Assembly: GCA_017407125.1 (NCBI GenBank)
Contig: JAFQXE010000010.1
Location: 47,609-111,608 of the forward strand
Direction: 5' to 3'
DNA length: 64,000 nucleotides
Source: Thermoguttaceae bacterium
Lineage (GTDB): Bacteria; Planctomycetota; Planctomycetia; Pirellulales; Thermoguttaceae
Below, piece by piece: positions 34,920-44,300 of the stretch. The translations under genes were made by a program, and so were the position numbers. Below the pieces are notes generated by a model. It did not search any database. It was not told where the DNA came from and worked only from the letters and a program-made list of their open reading frames with translations. Numbering within the stretch: the stretch's first letter is position 1; the number at the start of each line of letters is the position of its first letter.

Positions 34920-35804
34920 ATGTTATTGAGCATGACGGGATTCGGCGAGTCCCAAAAAAATCAGGACGGAATTAGAGTTCATGTTGAAATTAAAACGGTA
35001 AATAACCGTTTTTTTAAACTATCTCTACACATTTCAGATGGCTACAGTCTTCTGGAAAGTCAGATTGATTCCCTTTTGCGTCAAAGCATTAAGCGCGGTA
35101 CTGTTCAGATAAACGTAAACGTTGCCAAAGAGTTTTCTTCAGACAACATTTCGTTTAACGCCTCTGCTATGGACGCCTACTGGACGGCTTTATCCGCCTG
35201 GGCAAAAAAGGCTGGGGTTAACGCCATTCAGCCGGAGGCGCTTCTAACCCTGCCGGGCGTTATTGAAAACGCAAATTCAGGTAAAGAGTCCAATTTGGAT
35301 AGCGACTGGATTATAATAGAATCCGCAATTAGCGAAGCGGCGGAAAACCTTTCTGCTATGCGTTTACGCGAAGGCGAGGCGATGAAACGCGATTTGTCCG
35401 CAAACATCGCGGAAATTCGCGCCTATTTGGAACAGATCCGCGCCCTCGCGCCAAACGTTCCCAAGAATTACGCCTCAAAACTGACGGAACGAATCAACGC
35501 CATTTTGTCAGAACAAGGCGTTGAACTGGACTCGAAAGACATTGTTCGCGAGGTGGCGATTTTTACCGACAAATGCGATATTTCAGAAGAAATTGTCCGG
35601 TTGAGCTGTCATCTGGACCAATTTGACGCCCTGTTAGAGTCCAATAACGCAGAAGGGCGAAAACTGGATTTCCTCACCCAGGAAATGAACCGCGAAACCA
35701 ACACCATTGGTTCCAAAGCAAACGATTTGGAAATCGCCCGTCGAGTTATCGATATCAAAGCGGTTATCGAAAAAATACGCGAAATGGTTCAAAATGTAGA
35801 ATAA
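34920..35804 (+). CDS. yicC: YicC/YloC-family endoribonuclease
   Basis: 294 residues from the ATG at 34920 (MLLSMTGFGESQ), which matches the MxxSMTGFG start of the family; an upstream in-frame start would add 17 unrelated residues. VEIKTVNNRFFKL is the conserved N-terminal block, and RREGEAMKRDL-like (MRLREGEAMKRDL) and FLTQEMNRETNTIGSKANDLEI are the C-terminal DUF1732 blocks. Members are RNases that degrade small RNAs. The order yicC, gmk, rpoZ, coaC/B is a common conserved bacterial cluster. Confidence 0.93.
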   Translation: MLLSMTGFGESQKNQDGIRVHVEIKTVNNRFFKLSLHISDGYSLLESQIDSLLRQSIKRGTVQINVNVAKEFSSDNISFNASAMDAYWTALSAWAKKAGVNAIQPEALLTLPGVIENANSGKESNLDSDWIIIESAISEAAENLSAMRLREGEAMKRDLSANIAEIRAYLEQIRALAPNVPKNYASKLTERINAILSEQGVELDSKDIVREVAIFTDKCDISEEIVRLSCHLDQFDALLESNNAEGRKLDFLTQEMNRETNTIGSKANDLEIARRVIDIKAVIEKIREMVQNVE

Positions 35805-35836
35805 TTGCGAACTTTATTTAAAGGAGAACCGTAAGA

Positions 35837-36406
35837 ATGAAACGCGGCAAAATATTAATCATTTCAGGGCCGTCCGGGGCAGGAAAAACCACCGTCGTGA
35901 GAGAATTTTTGTCCCGCGTCAAAACGCCGTTTCATTGTTCGGTTTCTGCAACAACGCGCTCTCCCCGCCCAGGCGAAGTCGACGGCGTAAATTATCATTT
36001 TATTACTCCGGAACAGTTTGCCGCCAAGCAGTCCGAAAACGGCTTTCTGGAATCCGTTGAAGTTTTTGGAACGGGCGTCTGGTACGGAACGCCGGTTGAA
36101 GAGGTTGAACCGTATTTAAGCCGGGGCGAATGGACGCTGTTGGAAATTGACGTTCGCGGCTGCGAACTGATTAAACAGCGATACGGGAAAGAGGTCGTTT
36201 CCGTTTTTATTTCCCCTGGCTCAATGAAAGCCCTGGAAGAACGTCTTCGCGGAAGAAAAACCGAAACAGAAGCCGACATTGCCATTCGACTCAAACGAGC
36301 CGAAGCGGAAATGGCAACTGCCGACAAATACGATTATATTGTCGTCAACGACGTCGTCGCCAAAGCGGCTGACGCCATTTGTCATATTGTAGAAAAGGAG
36401 ATTTAG
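35837..36406 (+). CDS. gmk: Guanylate kinase
   Basis: 189 residues. KILIISGPSGAGKTTVVREFL carries the P-loop (GPSGAGKTT), HCSVSATTRSPRPGEVDGVNYHF is the GMP-binding block, and FLESVEVFGTGVWYGTP and TLLEIDVRGC follow, with VFISPGSMKALEERLRGRKTE near the lid. It phosphorylates GMP to GDP. A GGAGA ribosome site precedes the ATG at 35837; rpoZ begins 3 bp after the stop, so the two are tightly coupled. Confidence 0.97.
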   Translation: MKRGKILIISGPSGAGKTTVVREFLSRVKTPFHCSVSATTRSPRPGEVDGVNYHFITPEQFAAKQSENGFLESVEVFGTGVWYGTPVEEVEPYLSRGEWTLLEIDVRGCELIKQRYGKEVVSVFISPGSMKALEERLRGRKTETEADIAIRLKRAEAEMATADKYDYIVVNDVVAKAADAICHIVEKEI

Positions 36407-36409
36407 AAC

Positions 36410-36676
36410 ATGTATAACGAACTTCGAGAAGAAGCTATTGTTCAGAAAGTTGGCGGACGATTCAAATTGTCCACGCTGATCCAAAAGCGCATGACCGCTC
36501 TTAATCGCGGCGGGCGTCCTCTGGTCGACCTGGATACTGACGACAAGATGGCGATTATCATTGCAGAAATCATGCAGGATAAAATCTATCTTGACACCAA
36601 CAACGAAATCAAAACTGCAGACGACGTTCACGGTGAAGACATCCTGTCGGACATGGGAATTGACGATTTCCACTAA
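36410..36676 (+). CDS. rpoZ: DNA-directed RNA polymerase subunit omega-like
   Basis: 88 residues. [21 protein letters not shown] matches the omega fold (RFxLvxlaakRar-ln-G), with the helix [14 protein letters not shown] after it. The location directly after gmk and before coaC is the standard rpoZ place. Omega binds the beta' C-terminus and helps polymerase assembly. The C-terminal 25 residues are acidic. GGAG lies just before the ATG at 36410, inside the end of gmk. Confidence 0.85.
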   Translation: MYNELREEAIVQKVGGRFKLSTLIQKRMTALNRGGRPLVDLDTDDKMAIIIAEIMQDKIYLDTNNEIKTADDVHGEDILSDMGIDDFH

Positions 36677-36685
36677 TCGACTTCA

Positions 36686-37237
36686 ATGAAAAAAAAACCT
36701 GTAATTCTGCTGGGCGTAACTGGCGGCATTGCCGCCTTTAAAGCGGCGGCGTTAACCAGTCTGCTAACGCGCGTTGATATGGACGTACGCGTTATTATGA
36801 CAAAAAACGCCGCTGAGCTGGTCGCCCCGCGAACTTTTCAGGCGTTGTCGAAAAATCCCGTTTATACAGACATGTTTTCAGGCGACAGCTCGGCGCACCC
36901 GCATATAGACCTTGCTCGACAATGCAATCTGATGTGCGTTGCGCCAGCCACCGCCAACTTTCTGGGCAAAGCCGCAAACGGAATTGCAGACGATCTGCTT
37001 TCGACGACCGTCCTGGCTTTTACAGGCCCGATTATTCTTGCTCCTGCAATGAACGAAGCCATGTGGAGCAAACCGGCTGTGAAGCGCAACGTCAAAACGC
37101 TTGTTAAAGACGGCTTTCTTTTTGTTGGACCTGAAACAGGTCGACTTAGCTGCGGAGATTCCGGCGTTGGCAGAATGGCAGAGCCGGAACAGATTCTTCA
37201 AAAAATCCAGGACGTTTTGTCATGTATAAAATCCTGA
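36686..37237 (+). CDS. coaC: Phosphopantothenoylcysteine decarboxylase (CoaC part of CoaBC)
   Basis: 183 residues of HFCD flavoprotein: ILLGVTGGIAAFKAAALTSLL, HIDLARQCNLMCVAPATANFLGK with the catalytic His, LAPAMNEAMW (PAMN motif) and GRLSCGDSGVGRM with the active-site Cys on the substrate clamp. It decarboxylates 4'-phosphopantothenoylcysteine to phosphopantetheine in coenzyme A synthesis. Most bacteria fuse this to the ligase CoaB; here the frame stops and coaB starts 16 bp earlier in another frame. Confidence 0.95.
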   Translation: MKKKPVILLGVTGGIAAFKAAALTSLLTRVDMDVRVIMTKNAAELVAPRTFQALSKNPVYTDMFSGDSSAHPHIDLARQCNLMCVAPATANFLGKAANGIADDLLSTTVLAFTGPIILAPAMNEAMWSKPAVKRNVKTLVKDGFLFVGPETGRLSCGDSGVGRMAEPEQILQKIQDVLSCIKS

Positions 37238-37851
37238 TTACTTCCGGTCCCACTCGGGAATATCTTGATCCGGTTCGATTCCTCACAAACGCCTCCAGCG
37301 GGCGAATGGGCGCTGCGTTAGCAGCTGCCGCTATTGAATTTGGATGCGAGGTTACAATCGTTACCGGTCCGGTTAAGATTTCCTATCCTGAACAGGCGCG
37401 AGTAATTGAAGTCGAAACAACTCAGCAAATGCTTGACGCCTGCATTAAAGAATTTCCCCTTTGCGATTGCGTAATCGGCGCAGCCGCCCCGTGCGACTAT
37501 AAACCCGTTCACTATTCTTCTTCCAAACTGTCCAAAACCGGGGAAACGCTTAAGCTGGAATTCCAGCCAACTGCAGATATTCTTGCCGCATTGGGCACAA
37601 TAAAAACCACAGATCAAACAATTATCGGATTTGCCCTGGAAACGGACAATGGCGTAACAAACGCCCAGGAAAAACTCAGACGCAAAAACTGCGATTTGAT
37701 CTGTCTCAACGCGCCGTCGGCTATAAATTCTCTGGAAAACAAAATTTCCCTTATTTCAGATACCGGCGTCGTTGCCCAGCTGTCCGGTTCAAAAAAAGAG
37801 CTGGCAACAAAAATAATTCGATACGCGCTGGAATTGGATAAGATTAAATGA
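37222..37851 (+). CDS. coaB: Phosphopantothenate-cysteine ligase (CoaB part of CoaBC)
   Basis: 209 residues. ILITSGPTREYLDPVRFLTNASSGRMG is the CoaB start with the nucleotide-binding block; AAPCDYKP and KLSKTGETLKLEFQPTADIL are also characteristic. It joins cysteine to phosphopantothenate, the step before CoaC. The ATG at 37222 lies within coaC (16-bp overlap), so both are made from one message by coupled translation, as separate polypeptides. Confidence 0.95.
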   Translation: MYKILITSGPTREYLDPVRFLTNASSGRMGAALAAAAIEFGCEVTIVTGPVKISYPEQARVIEVETTQQMLDACIKEFPLCDCVIGAAAPCDYKPVHYSSSKLSKTGETLKLEFQPTADILAALGTIKTTDQTIIGFALETDNGVTNAQEKLRRKNCDLICLNAPSAINSLENKISLISDTGVVAQLSGSKKELATKIIRYALELDKIK

Positions 37852-37860
37852 CATTTATGG

Positions 37861-37906
37861 ATTATCGCCGTTTTTGTTACATTGTAACACCGTAAAACGA
37901 CGGTAA
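37861..37906. terminator. Stem-loop between convergent coaB and sulfatase genes
   Basis: ATTATCGCCGTTTT (37861-37874) pairs imperfectly with AAAACGACGGTAAT (37893-37906), and GTTAC/GTAAC form an inner stem. Placed where transcripts from both sides end. Confidence 0.6.
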
Positions 37907-37913
37907 TCCCGTC

Positions 37914-39620
37914 TTATTTCTTTATAACTTCAACGTAATACGCTCCTGTTGACGATCGCGACGCGCCGTCCAGAATCCAGGTTTGAAGTTTGCATTTGCC
38001 TTTTTTCAGATTGAGCGTAATTGACCCATACGTCTCTTGTCCGGACAGGCGGGCGTTACCTTCTTCCGTTCCAATTTGAACTCTTGCCAACCCTGCTGGC
38101 AGCGGCGCTTGTTTGACGTTAAATGGACGTTTAGCCAACCGGAATTCATACATCCCGGCTTGAGGTACTTCAACCAGCCAATAGCCGTTCCCCTTTTTTC
38201 CTAAAGCGATGTCGCGCTGCGTTAACGGCGGTTCATTAGACCCTCGCCAATCGTAACAGGTCAATTCGACAGGGGTTTTATCCGGCTGAGCCAGAGGAAT
38301 CGTACAATCCATTTCTGGATTATAGAACGGTTCAACGTCGTTATACCACTGTTTATAAATCAGCGCCAAAACGTTTTTGACTCCCGCCTTGTCAATTTCT
38401 CGCGGATGTTCCTGCAGCGGATCGTCTTCCAGATTATACAGTCGAACGCCGTCAACAAGACGCCATTGGTCGTGCATGGTAACAGACCCCAATTTTTCTT
38501 CCGGAAATTCTCCGCGATGAGCGTTGACGACGATTTTTCGATGAGGCATTGACTCGCCGCCTGTCGTGAATCCGGAAACCAGACTCATGCCGTCCAGACG
38601 CTGTTCGTCGTACGGTTCAACGTTTGCCAGTTCCAAAATTGTAGGTGCGATGTCAGCGCAGTAACAGATTCTGCTGTCAAACCCGATGTCTTCCTTGAAC
38701 AGATTCGGAAGCCTCATCCAGAAAATCGTTCTGTGACCGCCCTCGGTTAAATCTCCCGTTCGACCAACAAACTTACCCGCAATATTTCCGCCAATGCCGC
38801 CACTGGTTGACGTAAAGATCAATGCGGTGTTATCAACTAAATCGGCGCTGTCCAGATATTTCATAAACCGCCCCATCGCCAGATCAATCATCGCCAATTG
38901 AGAGTAAAAAGCCGCCTGTCGCGGCGGCGCGCCTCGTTTTACAAAAGCATCCAAAATTCGCGGGTCTGGCTGGTAAGGAACGCCGGCTTCATTGGGAGCA
39001 ATGACGACAAAAAACGGTTCGTTTCGATTCTTTTCGATATATTTAATCGCCGTATCGAAAATAATGTCAACCATATTGCCTTTCAGCCGAACAACCTTTC
39101 CATTAAATCGGAGAGTCGGATTGACAGACGAGTTGCCCCAGATGTCGCCCGGCTGACCGATTCCGCCGGCGCCGGTGGTTAACGTTGCGGCAAAACCTCT
39201 GTCCTGAGCGCGATACGGATAGCAGTCGCCAAAGGGCCAACGTCCAAAAAATCCCGTTTTGAACCCCGCTTTAAGAAGCATTTCTGAAACCAGAAGATCG
39301 TCTTTGCGCGGATATTGCAAACCGCCGTAGTTGCGTCTGACGCCAGTTTTTTCCGCGATGCGCCCCGTCAAAGCCGACGCCCACGTCGGCGCGCTGATCG
39401 GATAAGAATGATAATTCTCCGCCCGCTGCGATTCATGAAACAACCTGTCGATATTGGGCGTTACCGCCATGCGGTTGCCGTAACAACCCAAGTCCCCCGG
39501 ACCAATATCGTTAACAACGACCAGAATAACATTGTGACGTTTTGGAGCCGGAGTCTTTCCCTGAACTGAAATCGGCAGAAGTAAAGCCAAAACAAGCGGT
39601 AAAATGGATAACGGTTTCAT
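37914..39620 (-). CDS. Sulfatase-family secreted protein with altered active-site motif
   Basis: 568 residues. Signal peptide 1-21 (LSILPLVLALLLPISVQG). The alkaline-phosphatase/sulfatase fold is recognisable from VVNDIGPGDLGCYGN, TPNIDRLF, LTGR, GGHRTIFWMRLP and CYCADIAPTILEL; a beta-rich C-terminal extension of about 120 residues follows. Family sulfatases have C/S-x-P-x-R, whose Cys or Ser becomes formylglycine; here it is Ser76-Ala-Pro-Thr-Trp80, so the Arg is Trp. The first metal aspartate of the usual DD pair is Asn37. Activity may be changed or lost. Convergent with coaB. Confidence 0.85.
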   Translation of the reverse strand: MKPLSILPLVLALLLPISVQGKTPAPKRHNVILVVVNDIGPGDLGCYGNRMAVTPNIDRLFHESQRAENYHSYPISAPTWASALTGRIAEKTGVRRNYGGLQYPRKDDLLVSEMLLKAGFKTGFFGRWPFGDCYPYRAQDRGFAATLTTGAGGIGQPGDIWGNSSVNPTLRFNGKVVRLKGNMVDIIFDTAIKYIEKNRNEPFFVVIAPNEAGVPYQPDPRILDAFVKRGAPPRQAAFYSQLAMIDLAMGRFMKYLDSADLVDNTALIFTSTSGGIGGNIAGKFVGRTGDLTEGGHRTIFWMRLPNLFKEDIGFDSRICYCADIAPTILELANVEPYDEQRLDGMSLVSGFTTGGESMPHRKIVVNAHRGEFPEEKLGSVTMHDQWRLVDGVRLYNLEDDPLQEHPREIDKAGVKNVLALIYKQWYNDVEPFYNPEMDCTIPLAQPDKTPVELTCYDWRGSNEPPLTQRDIALGKKGNGYWLVEVPQAGMYEFRLAKRPFNVKQAPLPAGLARVQIGTEEGNARLSGQETYGSITLNLKKGKCKLQTWILDGASRSSTGAYYVEVIKK

Positions 39621-39674
39621 GGCGGCGCTGATAATATGGTTTGTTATAAAAAACAGGGTTGTTAAGTCCTGGGA

Positions 39675-40340
39675 CTATTCTTCAATCTGTTTTTTTGTGT
39701 TTTTGAATGCCGGAAGCTTTCGAAGTTCGTTCAGATTCTCAACAATCCGTTGATGCACCAGCGTCATAAGTTCGTCCGGACTGAGCGACACAACCGTCTC
39801 TACCGGAATTGGATCGCTGTAAAGAACTGCTATCTTTCGGAACAGGTGCATTTTACCGTGCTCCTGACGCGGCATTGCGTCAAACGCGCCCTCGATGGCG
39901 GCAGGAACTATTGGCGACTTTGTCTTTTGCGCCAACAAAATCAATCCTGGCATGAATTCCTGCAATTCGCCGTCAAATGTACGGGATCCTTCTGGAAAAA
40001 GAGCCACGCATTCGTCGTTTTTCAGACGTTTGAGAGCTTCTTTAATTCCTCCAACGGGTTTTTCTCTGTCAACAGGAAAAGCGTTTAACGCTCTGAAAAA
40101 CCAGCCTAAAAAGCCATGAAAGAGCGATTCTTTTGCCATGAATCCCACTTGTCTTCTTGGTCCGCCGCCAACGAGCGGAGGATCCAGATAACTTTGATGG
40201 TTGGATACGATTATCACACGGCCTGTTGAAGGAATTTTCCGCCAATTATAAAACTTGCCGCGAAAAAAAACGTAAAAAAAGATCAAAGCCGTCCGGCGAG
40301 CGGTATAATAAACTATCTGATCGATAATTGTACGTTTCAT
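39675..40340 (-). CDS. plsC: 1-acyl-sn-glycerol-3-phosphate acyltransferase
   Basis: 221 residues. The four PlsC blocks are present: VSNHQSYLDPPLV (H-x4-D), GFMAKESLF, FPEGSRTFDGELQEFMPG (EGSR variant of EGTR) and IVPAAIEG. It transfers an acyl chain to lysophosphatidic acid in phospholipid synthesis and should sit at the inner membrane through its N-terminal hydrophobic stretch (TALIFFYVFFRG). The stop is 54 bp from the sulfatase start on the same strand. Confidence 0.92.
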   Translation of the reverse strand: MKRTIIDQIVYYTARRTALIFFYVFFRGKFYNWRKIPSTGRVIIVSNHQSYLDPPLVGGGPRRQVGFMAKESLFHGFLGWFFRALNAFPVDREKPVGGIKEALKRLKNDECVALFPEGSRTFDGELQEFMPGLILLAQKTKSPIVPAAIEGAFDAMPRQEHGKMHLFRKIAVLYSDPIPVETVVSLSPDELMTLVHQRIVENLNELRKLPAFKNTKKQIEE

Positions 40341-40353
40341 AAGAATGAATTAT

Positions 40354-40412
40354 AAAAAAAGGTTAGCGGTTAGCCGGAAGGGATATATTTCCCCTGCCGC
40401 TAACAGCTAACC
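40354..40412 (-). terminator. Heptad inverted-repeat element 3 acting as ferredoxin terminator
   Basis: GGTTAGCGGTTAGCCGG (40361-40377) opposes CCGCTAACAGCTAACC (40397-40412), built from TTAGCNG 7-bp units. On the minus strand the hairpin is followed by T7 (40354-40360), giving a convincing terminator for the leftward ferredoxin gene. Confidence 0.8.
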
Positions 40413-40480
40413 GCTGTTTCGTTACTGAATAAATCCGTTGTGAAATATTACATGACGCTTCTAATAAAGAAGCTGTCACG

Positions 40481-40657
40481 TTAGTCTTCCAGGGAAATTG
40501 CTTCAGACGGGCAAGCGTCAACGCAAGCGCCGCAGCCAGCGCAGGTATCTGCGTCAACTACAGCAACGTCGCCTTCGAGCTTAATCGCTCCAACCGGACA
40601 CGTATCAACACAAGAACCACAACCAACGCACTTGGAATCATCAACTTTAGCAGCCAT
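40481..40657 (-). CDS. 2x[4Fe-4S] ferredoxin, 58 residues
   Basis: The ATG at 40657 has AGGAG upstream at 8 bp; the frame ends TAA at 40481. The protein starts MAAKVDDSKCVGCGSCVDTC and has two clusters, CVGCGSCVDTCPVGAI and CAGCGACVDACPSEAI, each CxxCxxCxxxCP. This is the clostridial-type ferredoxin, a soluble low-potential electron carrier, in keeping with anaerobic life. It is too short for many gene callers. The neighbouring open frame in another phase (40363-40557) is a shadow. Confidence 0.93.
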   Translation of the reverse strand: MAAKVDDSKCVGCGSCVDTCPVGAIKLEGDVAVVDADTCAGCGACVDACPSEAISLED

Positions 40658-40839
40658 GTTTTACTCTCCTAAAAATTTGGATTAAATAAAATACCGATTC
40701 TGTGGAAAACATTTCCACCACAAATGTTGCGCTAAAGGCAACAAGATGTTTTATTTAAAAAGCAGGGATTTTAACCAGGATTTACATCCACGAAAATCTT
40801 TTGTCTGCTTCAGGTTATTATAACTGTCTGTATGGAAAT

Positions 40840-41157
40840 TTAACCGCGCAATCTTTTAATTTCAGCTTTGAGCTGCGATTCGATCTTGCCTTTCATCATG
40901 CCCAGCAACACAGGAAGTTTTAAAGAGACGTTAACGTCTCCGCCTGTTGCATCGCGTTCGACAATATCAAATTCACCGGTTATATCCATTCCCATATACC
41001 GGGCGTCAATTAAACCGCCGTTGTCTTGCCAGGTAATTTCCCAGCAATCGTCATACTGAGGGTATGCTTGACGCGCTTTTTTCTCCAGATCTCTCATCTG
41101 GTTGAAAGCGTCTTCTTTTGTACCTTTATATTCAATACTGAAAGTCGATTCGGACAT
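40840..41157 (-). CDS. PHA-granule-associated (polyhydroxyalkanoic acid system)-like protein
   Basis: 105 residues from the ATG at 41157 (MSESTFSIEYKGTKEDAF). The layout, an N-terminal strand, a basic helix (MRDLEKKARQAYPQ), a WEITWQDNGG beta region, and LKLPVLLGMMKGKIESQLKAEIKRL at the end, resembles the PHA_gran_rgn family. Function of the family is poorly known; a SRPBCC-like lipid-binding role has been suggested. No PHA synthase lies nearby, so the name should be read as family resemblance only. A good promoter is upstream. Confidence 0.5.
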   Translation of the reverse strand: MSESTFSIEYKGTKEDAFNQMRDLEKKARQAYPQYDDCWEITWQDNGGLIDARYMGMDITGEFDIVERDATGGDVNVSLKLPVLLGMMKGKIESQLKAEIKRLRG

Positions 41158-41241
41158 ATTATACTTTACAAGGTAAGGCAATACAATTTCAGAGACGCCC
41201 AAAAGAGCGTCTCTGTTTCCTCTTCTATCACTTCATCAACA

Positions 41242-41270
41242 ATTATAATAAAAATTCTGTCTTGATACAA
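41242..41270 (-). promoter_or_regulatory. Sigma70-type promoter of the PHA-granule-like gene
   Basis: Leftward TTGTAT, 17-bp spacer, TATAAT (reading from 41270 to 41242). The leader would be about 80 nt to the ATG at 41157. Confidence 0.6.
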
Positions 41271-41313
41271 GAGGGGTTTCTTAAACTTTGACAAAAATTC
41301 TTTAAAATTGATG

Positions 41314-41342
41314 TTGCAATTTCCTGTAAAAATTGCTAAACT
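41314..41342 (+). promoter_or_regulatory. Candidate promoter of the DUF11 lipoprotein gene
   Basis: TTGCAA (41314-41319), 17-bp spacer, TAAACT (41337-41342), 24 bp above the ATG at 41367. Confidence 0.4.
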
Positions 41343-41366
41343 GCCCCCAGTTTTCTATTATATTAA

Positions 41367-44300
41367 ATGAGATTTATAAACAACCGCACCTGTCGAAACT
41401 GCGCTTTCTTCAAAGAGAATCTTCGAGGAATGGCAATATTTGCGTATTTACTGTCTTTGATAGGCATTCTGGGGCTGACTGTTGGCTGTAATACAATAAC
41501 GCCAATCGACCCGACAGGAGAATATATGTTCCGCGACGCTTCGACGCCGACGCGCCCTGCTCCCACGTACTCTAACGGAAATTGTCAAACGTGTCCAGCG
41601 CCGCAAAGAACCACGACAACCTGGCTCGGTTCCAGCAGAGATCCCAATTCAACGATTCCCAAAAATTCCACGCCGTTGATATCCTCCTCGCGCGATATAA
41701 CAGAACTGATTTTAGGTCCGACAGATCCCGTCGCTCGTGTTGGAACATACGTTGTAATGGTCGCCGGGGTTAAAGATCGAGCAGGAAACTATCGAAAAAA
41801 CAAACAGGTCGAATGGACGATTGACTGCTCCTCGCCAGGAGGGTTTATCGACGTCGATCGTCGAGACTGGTGCGACATTTTTGTCGGAGAATGGGATCCG
41901 CCCAGAATAGAGTCGCCTCGTCACGCATTTACCAGCACATCCAGAAAACCGCTGCGGTTGACAAAAGGCACGCCAACGCCTCTGGACGACGTGGTTATTC
42001 ACGAGGGTCAAACCTGGACAGCAATCTCCTCGAAATGTGAAGGAACGACCAAACTGACAGCCGTCGCTTTGGATTCCAACGATTGGCAAAATCGGCTTCG
42101 CGCAGCAAACATTCACTGGATTGACGCCTGGCCTACGCTTCCGCCTGCAAAAATAGCGCAGAATTATTCTCAAGAGCTCCAGTTGCAATCCTCAGTGTTC
42201 AGAGCAAATGGTTCGGCGGCAATTGGCTGCATCGCGGTTTATGAAATTATCGCCGGCGGCGAAGACGTTGGTTTTAAGACGGTTTCTGACAATTCCAATT
42301 CTGATAATATTTCACGGATTATCGTCCCTGTTGGCAACAACGGCATCGCAGAAGCGCAGCTGGTAAAAAAATCGGCGTCCGCCGGACAAACAAGGATTCG
42401 TACAACGATTATTCGAGACAATTCAGACGGCAGATTTACTGTTCCGATTCGTTTGGCTCAGGGCGAAACAACTGTTGATTGGAGAGAAACCGGATTGCTT
42501 ATTTCGCGAAACGGTCCAGCCATTGTTTCCGGAGGAATGGAAGTTGCATACAGGATTACTGTTCGCAACGTCAATTCTGAAAATATGAATGAAATTGTCG
42601 TTACAGATACGGTACCGGAATCTTTTGAGTATCGGCGAAGCGTTCCTGTCGGGCGCGTTTTGGACGCCTTGGTTACCAATCCGGATGGATCAAGATCACA
42701 AAAAATTCAATGGACAATACCCGGTCTCAATTCTGGACAAACTCAAACTTTCGACGTCATTTATCGCCCTCAACGCGAAGGCGATTTTAATCTGGTTTCT
42801 ACAGCTCAATTCGGTTCCGTACAGGCTGAAGACGTCTTACGATCTCGGGTAGTAACCTCAGGAGGATATCCGCTCCCACAATCGCCTGCCCCTACTTCTG
42901 CTCCAAATCCGCTATTCAATCAGAATCCTGCAGCAAACGCAGATCTTGACATTCAAATAGTTAACCAGGACACGGCTCGTACAGGAAACGATATTGCGTT
43001 ACAAATTTATATAAAAAACAATGGCTCTGAAACTGTAACAAACCTGATACCGTTAGTTTCATTTTCTTCCGGGCTATGCAGTCCTTTTGGAGCCTGTCCC
43101 ATTAACCTGAGGCCAATCGCTTCCATTGAACCTGGAAAGACTCATGAATTCAACTTAACCTTTAAAGCCATTGCGCCTGGTCGTCAAAGGATTAATCTGG
43201 AATTGATCGCTCAAAACGAGCAGCGATTTAATCGACAGGTGTTTATTACTGTTGATGGAGAAGCGTGTCAAACGCCTGATGATAACAGCATATATCCAAC
43301 AACGCCTGAAAATAACCTGGAATCTGGGCCAGTTTCCATTATCGATTCTGAAAGTACAACTCCAGAAAATAATATTTCAAATACTATCCGTAAGGACCAA
43401 ATTAACCTGAATATTAACGCTCCTGATCAAGCAAAACCCGGAGAAGAAATACAAATTACGCTGGAAATAGGAAACCTTTCTGATCAAGCGCTAAGCAACG
43501 TTCGTTTATCCTGTTTCCTGGACAGCAATGTTGAAATTATTGGAAGTTCTCAAGGGCTTGTTATACTTGACCCGAAAAAACCGTATTGGGATCTTACAGA
43601 TTCGATTCCTGCGAAAAATGGAAAACGGTTCAATTTGCTTGTAAAATGTAAAAGCTCACTGCCCACTATTTGCAGTTTTGCCGTTCAACAAAATCAAAAC
43701 GAAATTGTAAAAAAAGATTGTCAAATAACCATAATAGACGGGGGCGCTATTCCTGAACCAGAAATCAATCCGTTAAATAGCGACAATCTTCCTGATTCGC
43801 CTGATCCCATTCCTGAAGTCAGCATGCCAGAACCAGATGAAAATCTGACCCCTGATCCAAATATTCCTTCTTTAGACGATTCCCCTTTGGACGCTCCGCC
43901 TCTTGAAGAACCGGAACCGGGAGCATTAGACGACCTCACTCCAAATTTAGATCTGGACGTTCCAGATCCGGGTATTGATTCGCCAACCAGCTCAAACGAT
44001 AAAATTGGCGTTGATATTTCAATCAGAAGGGCGAGTGTTGTAACAAATCAAACGTTTACGTGTCAAATCAGTTTGAAGAATAATACGTCTGCGCCAATGA
44101 ATGACGTTGAATTGTCGTTATATTTCCCGGTAGATTCTTTTAAACTCATAAAATTGGGAACTACGGGAGCTACGCAATACGACTATAACGCTTTGGGCGG
44201 CGTTGTTACATTCAAACCCGCTGCAACGTTAGAACCGGGGCAGTCGCTTAACTATAATATTCGTCTTTTACCTCAAAAGAACGGCGTAACAGAACTGACC

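Noticed and set aside
40363..40557. 64-codon leftward frame over the heptad terminator
   Set aside because: It is out of phase with the real 58-residue ferredoxin and covers the terminator hairpin.
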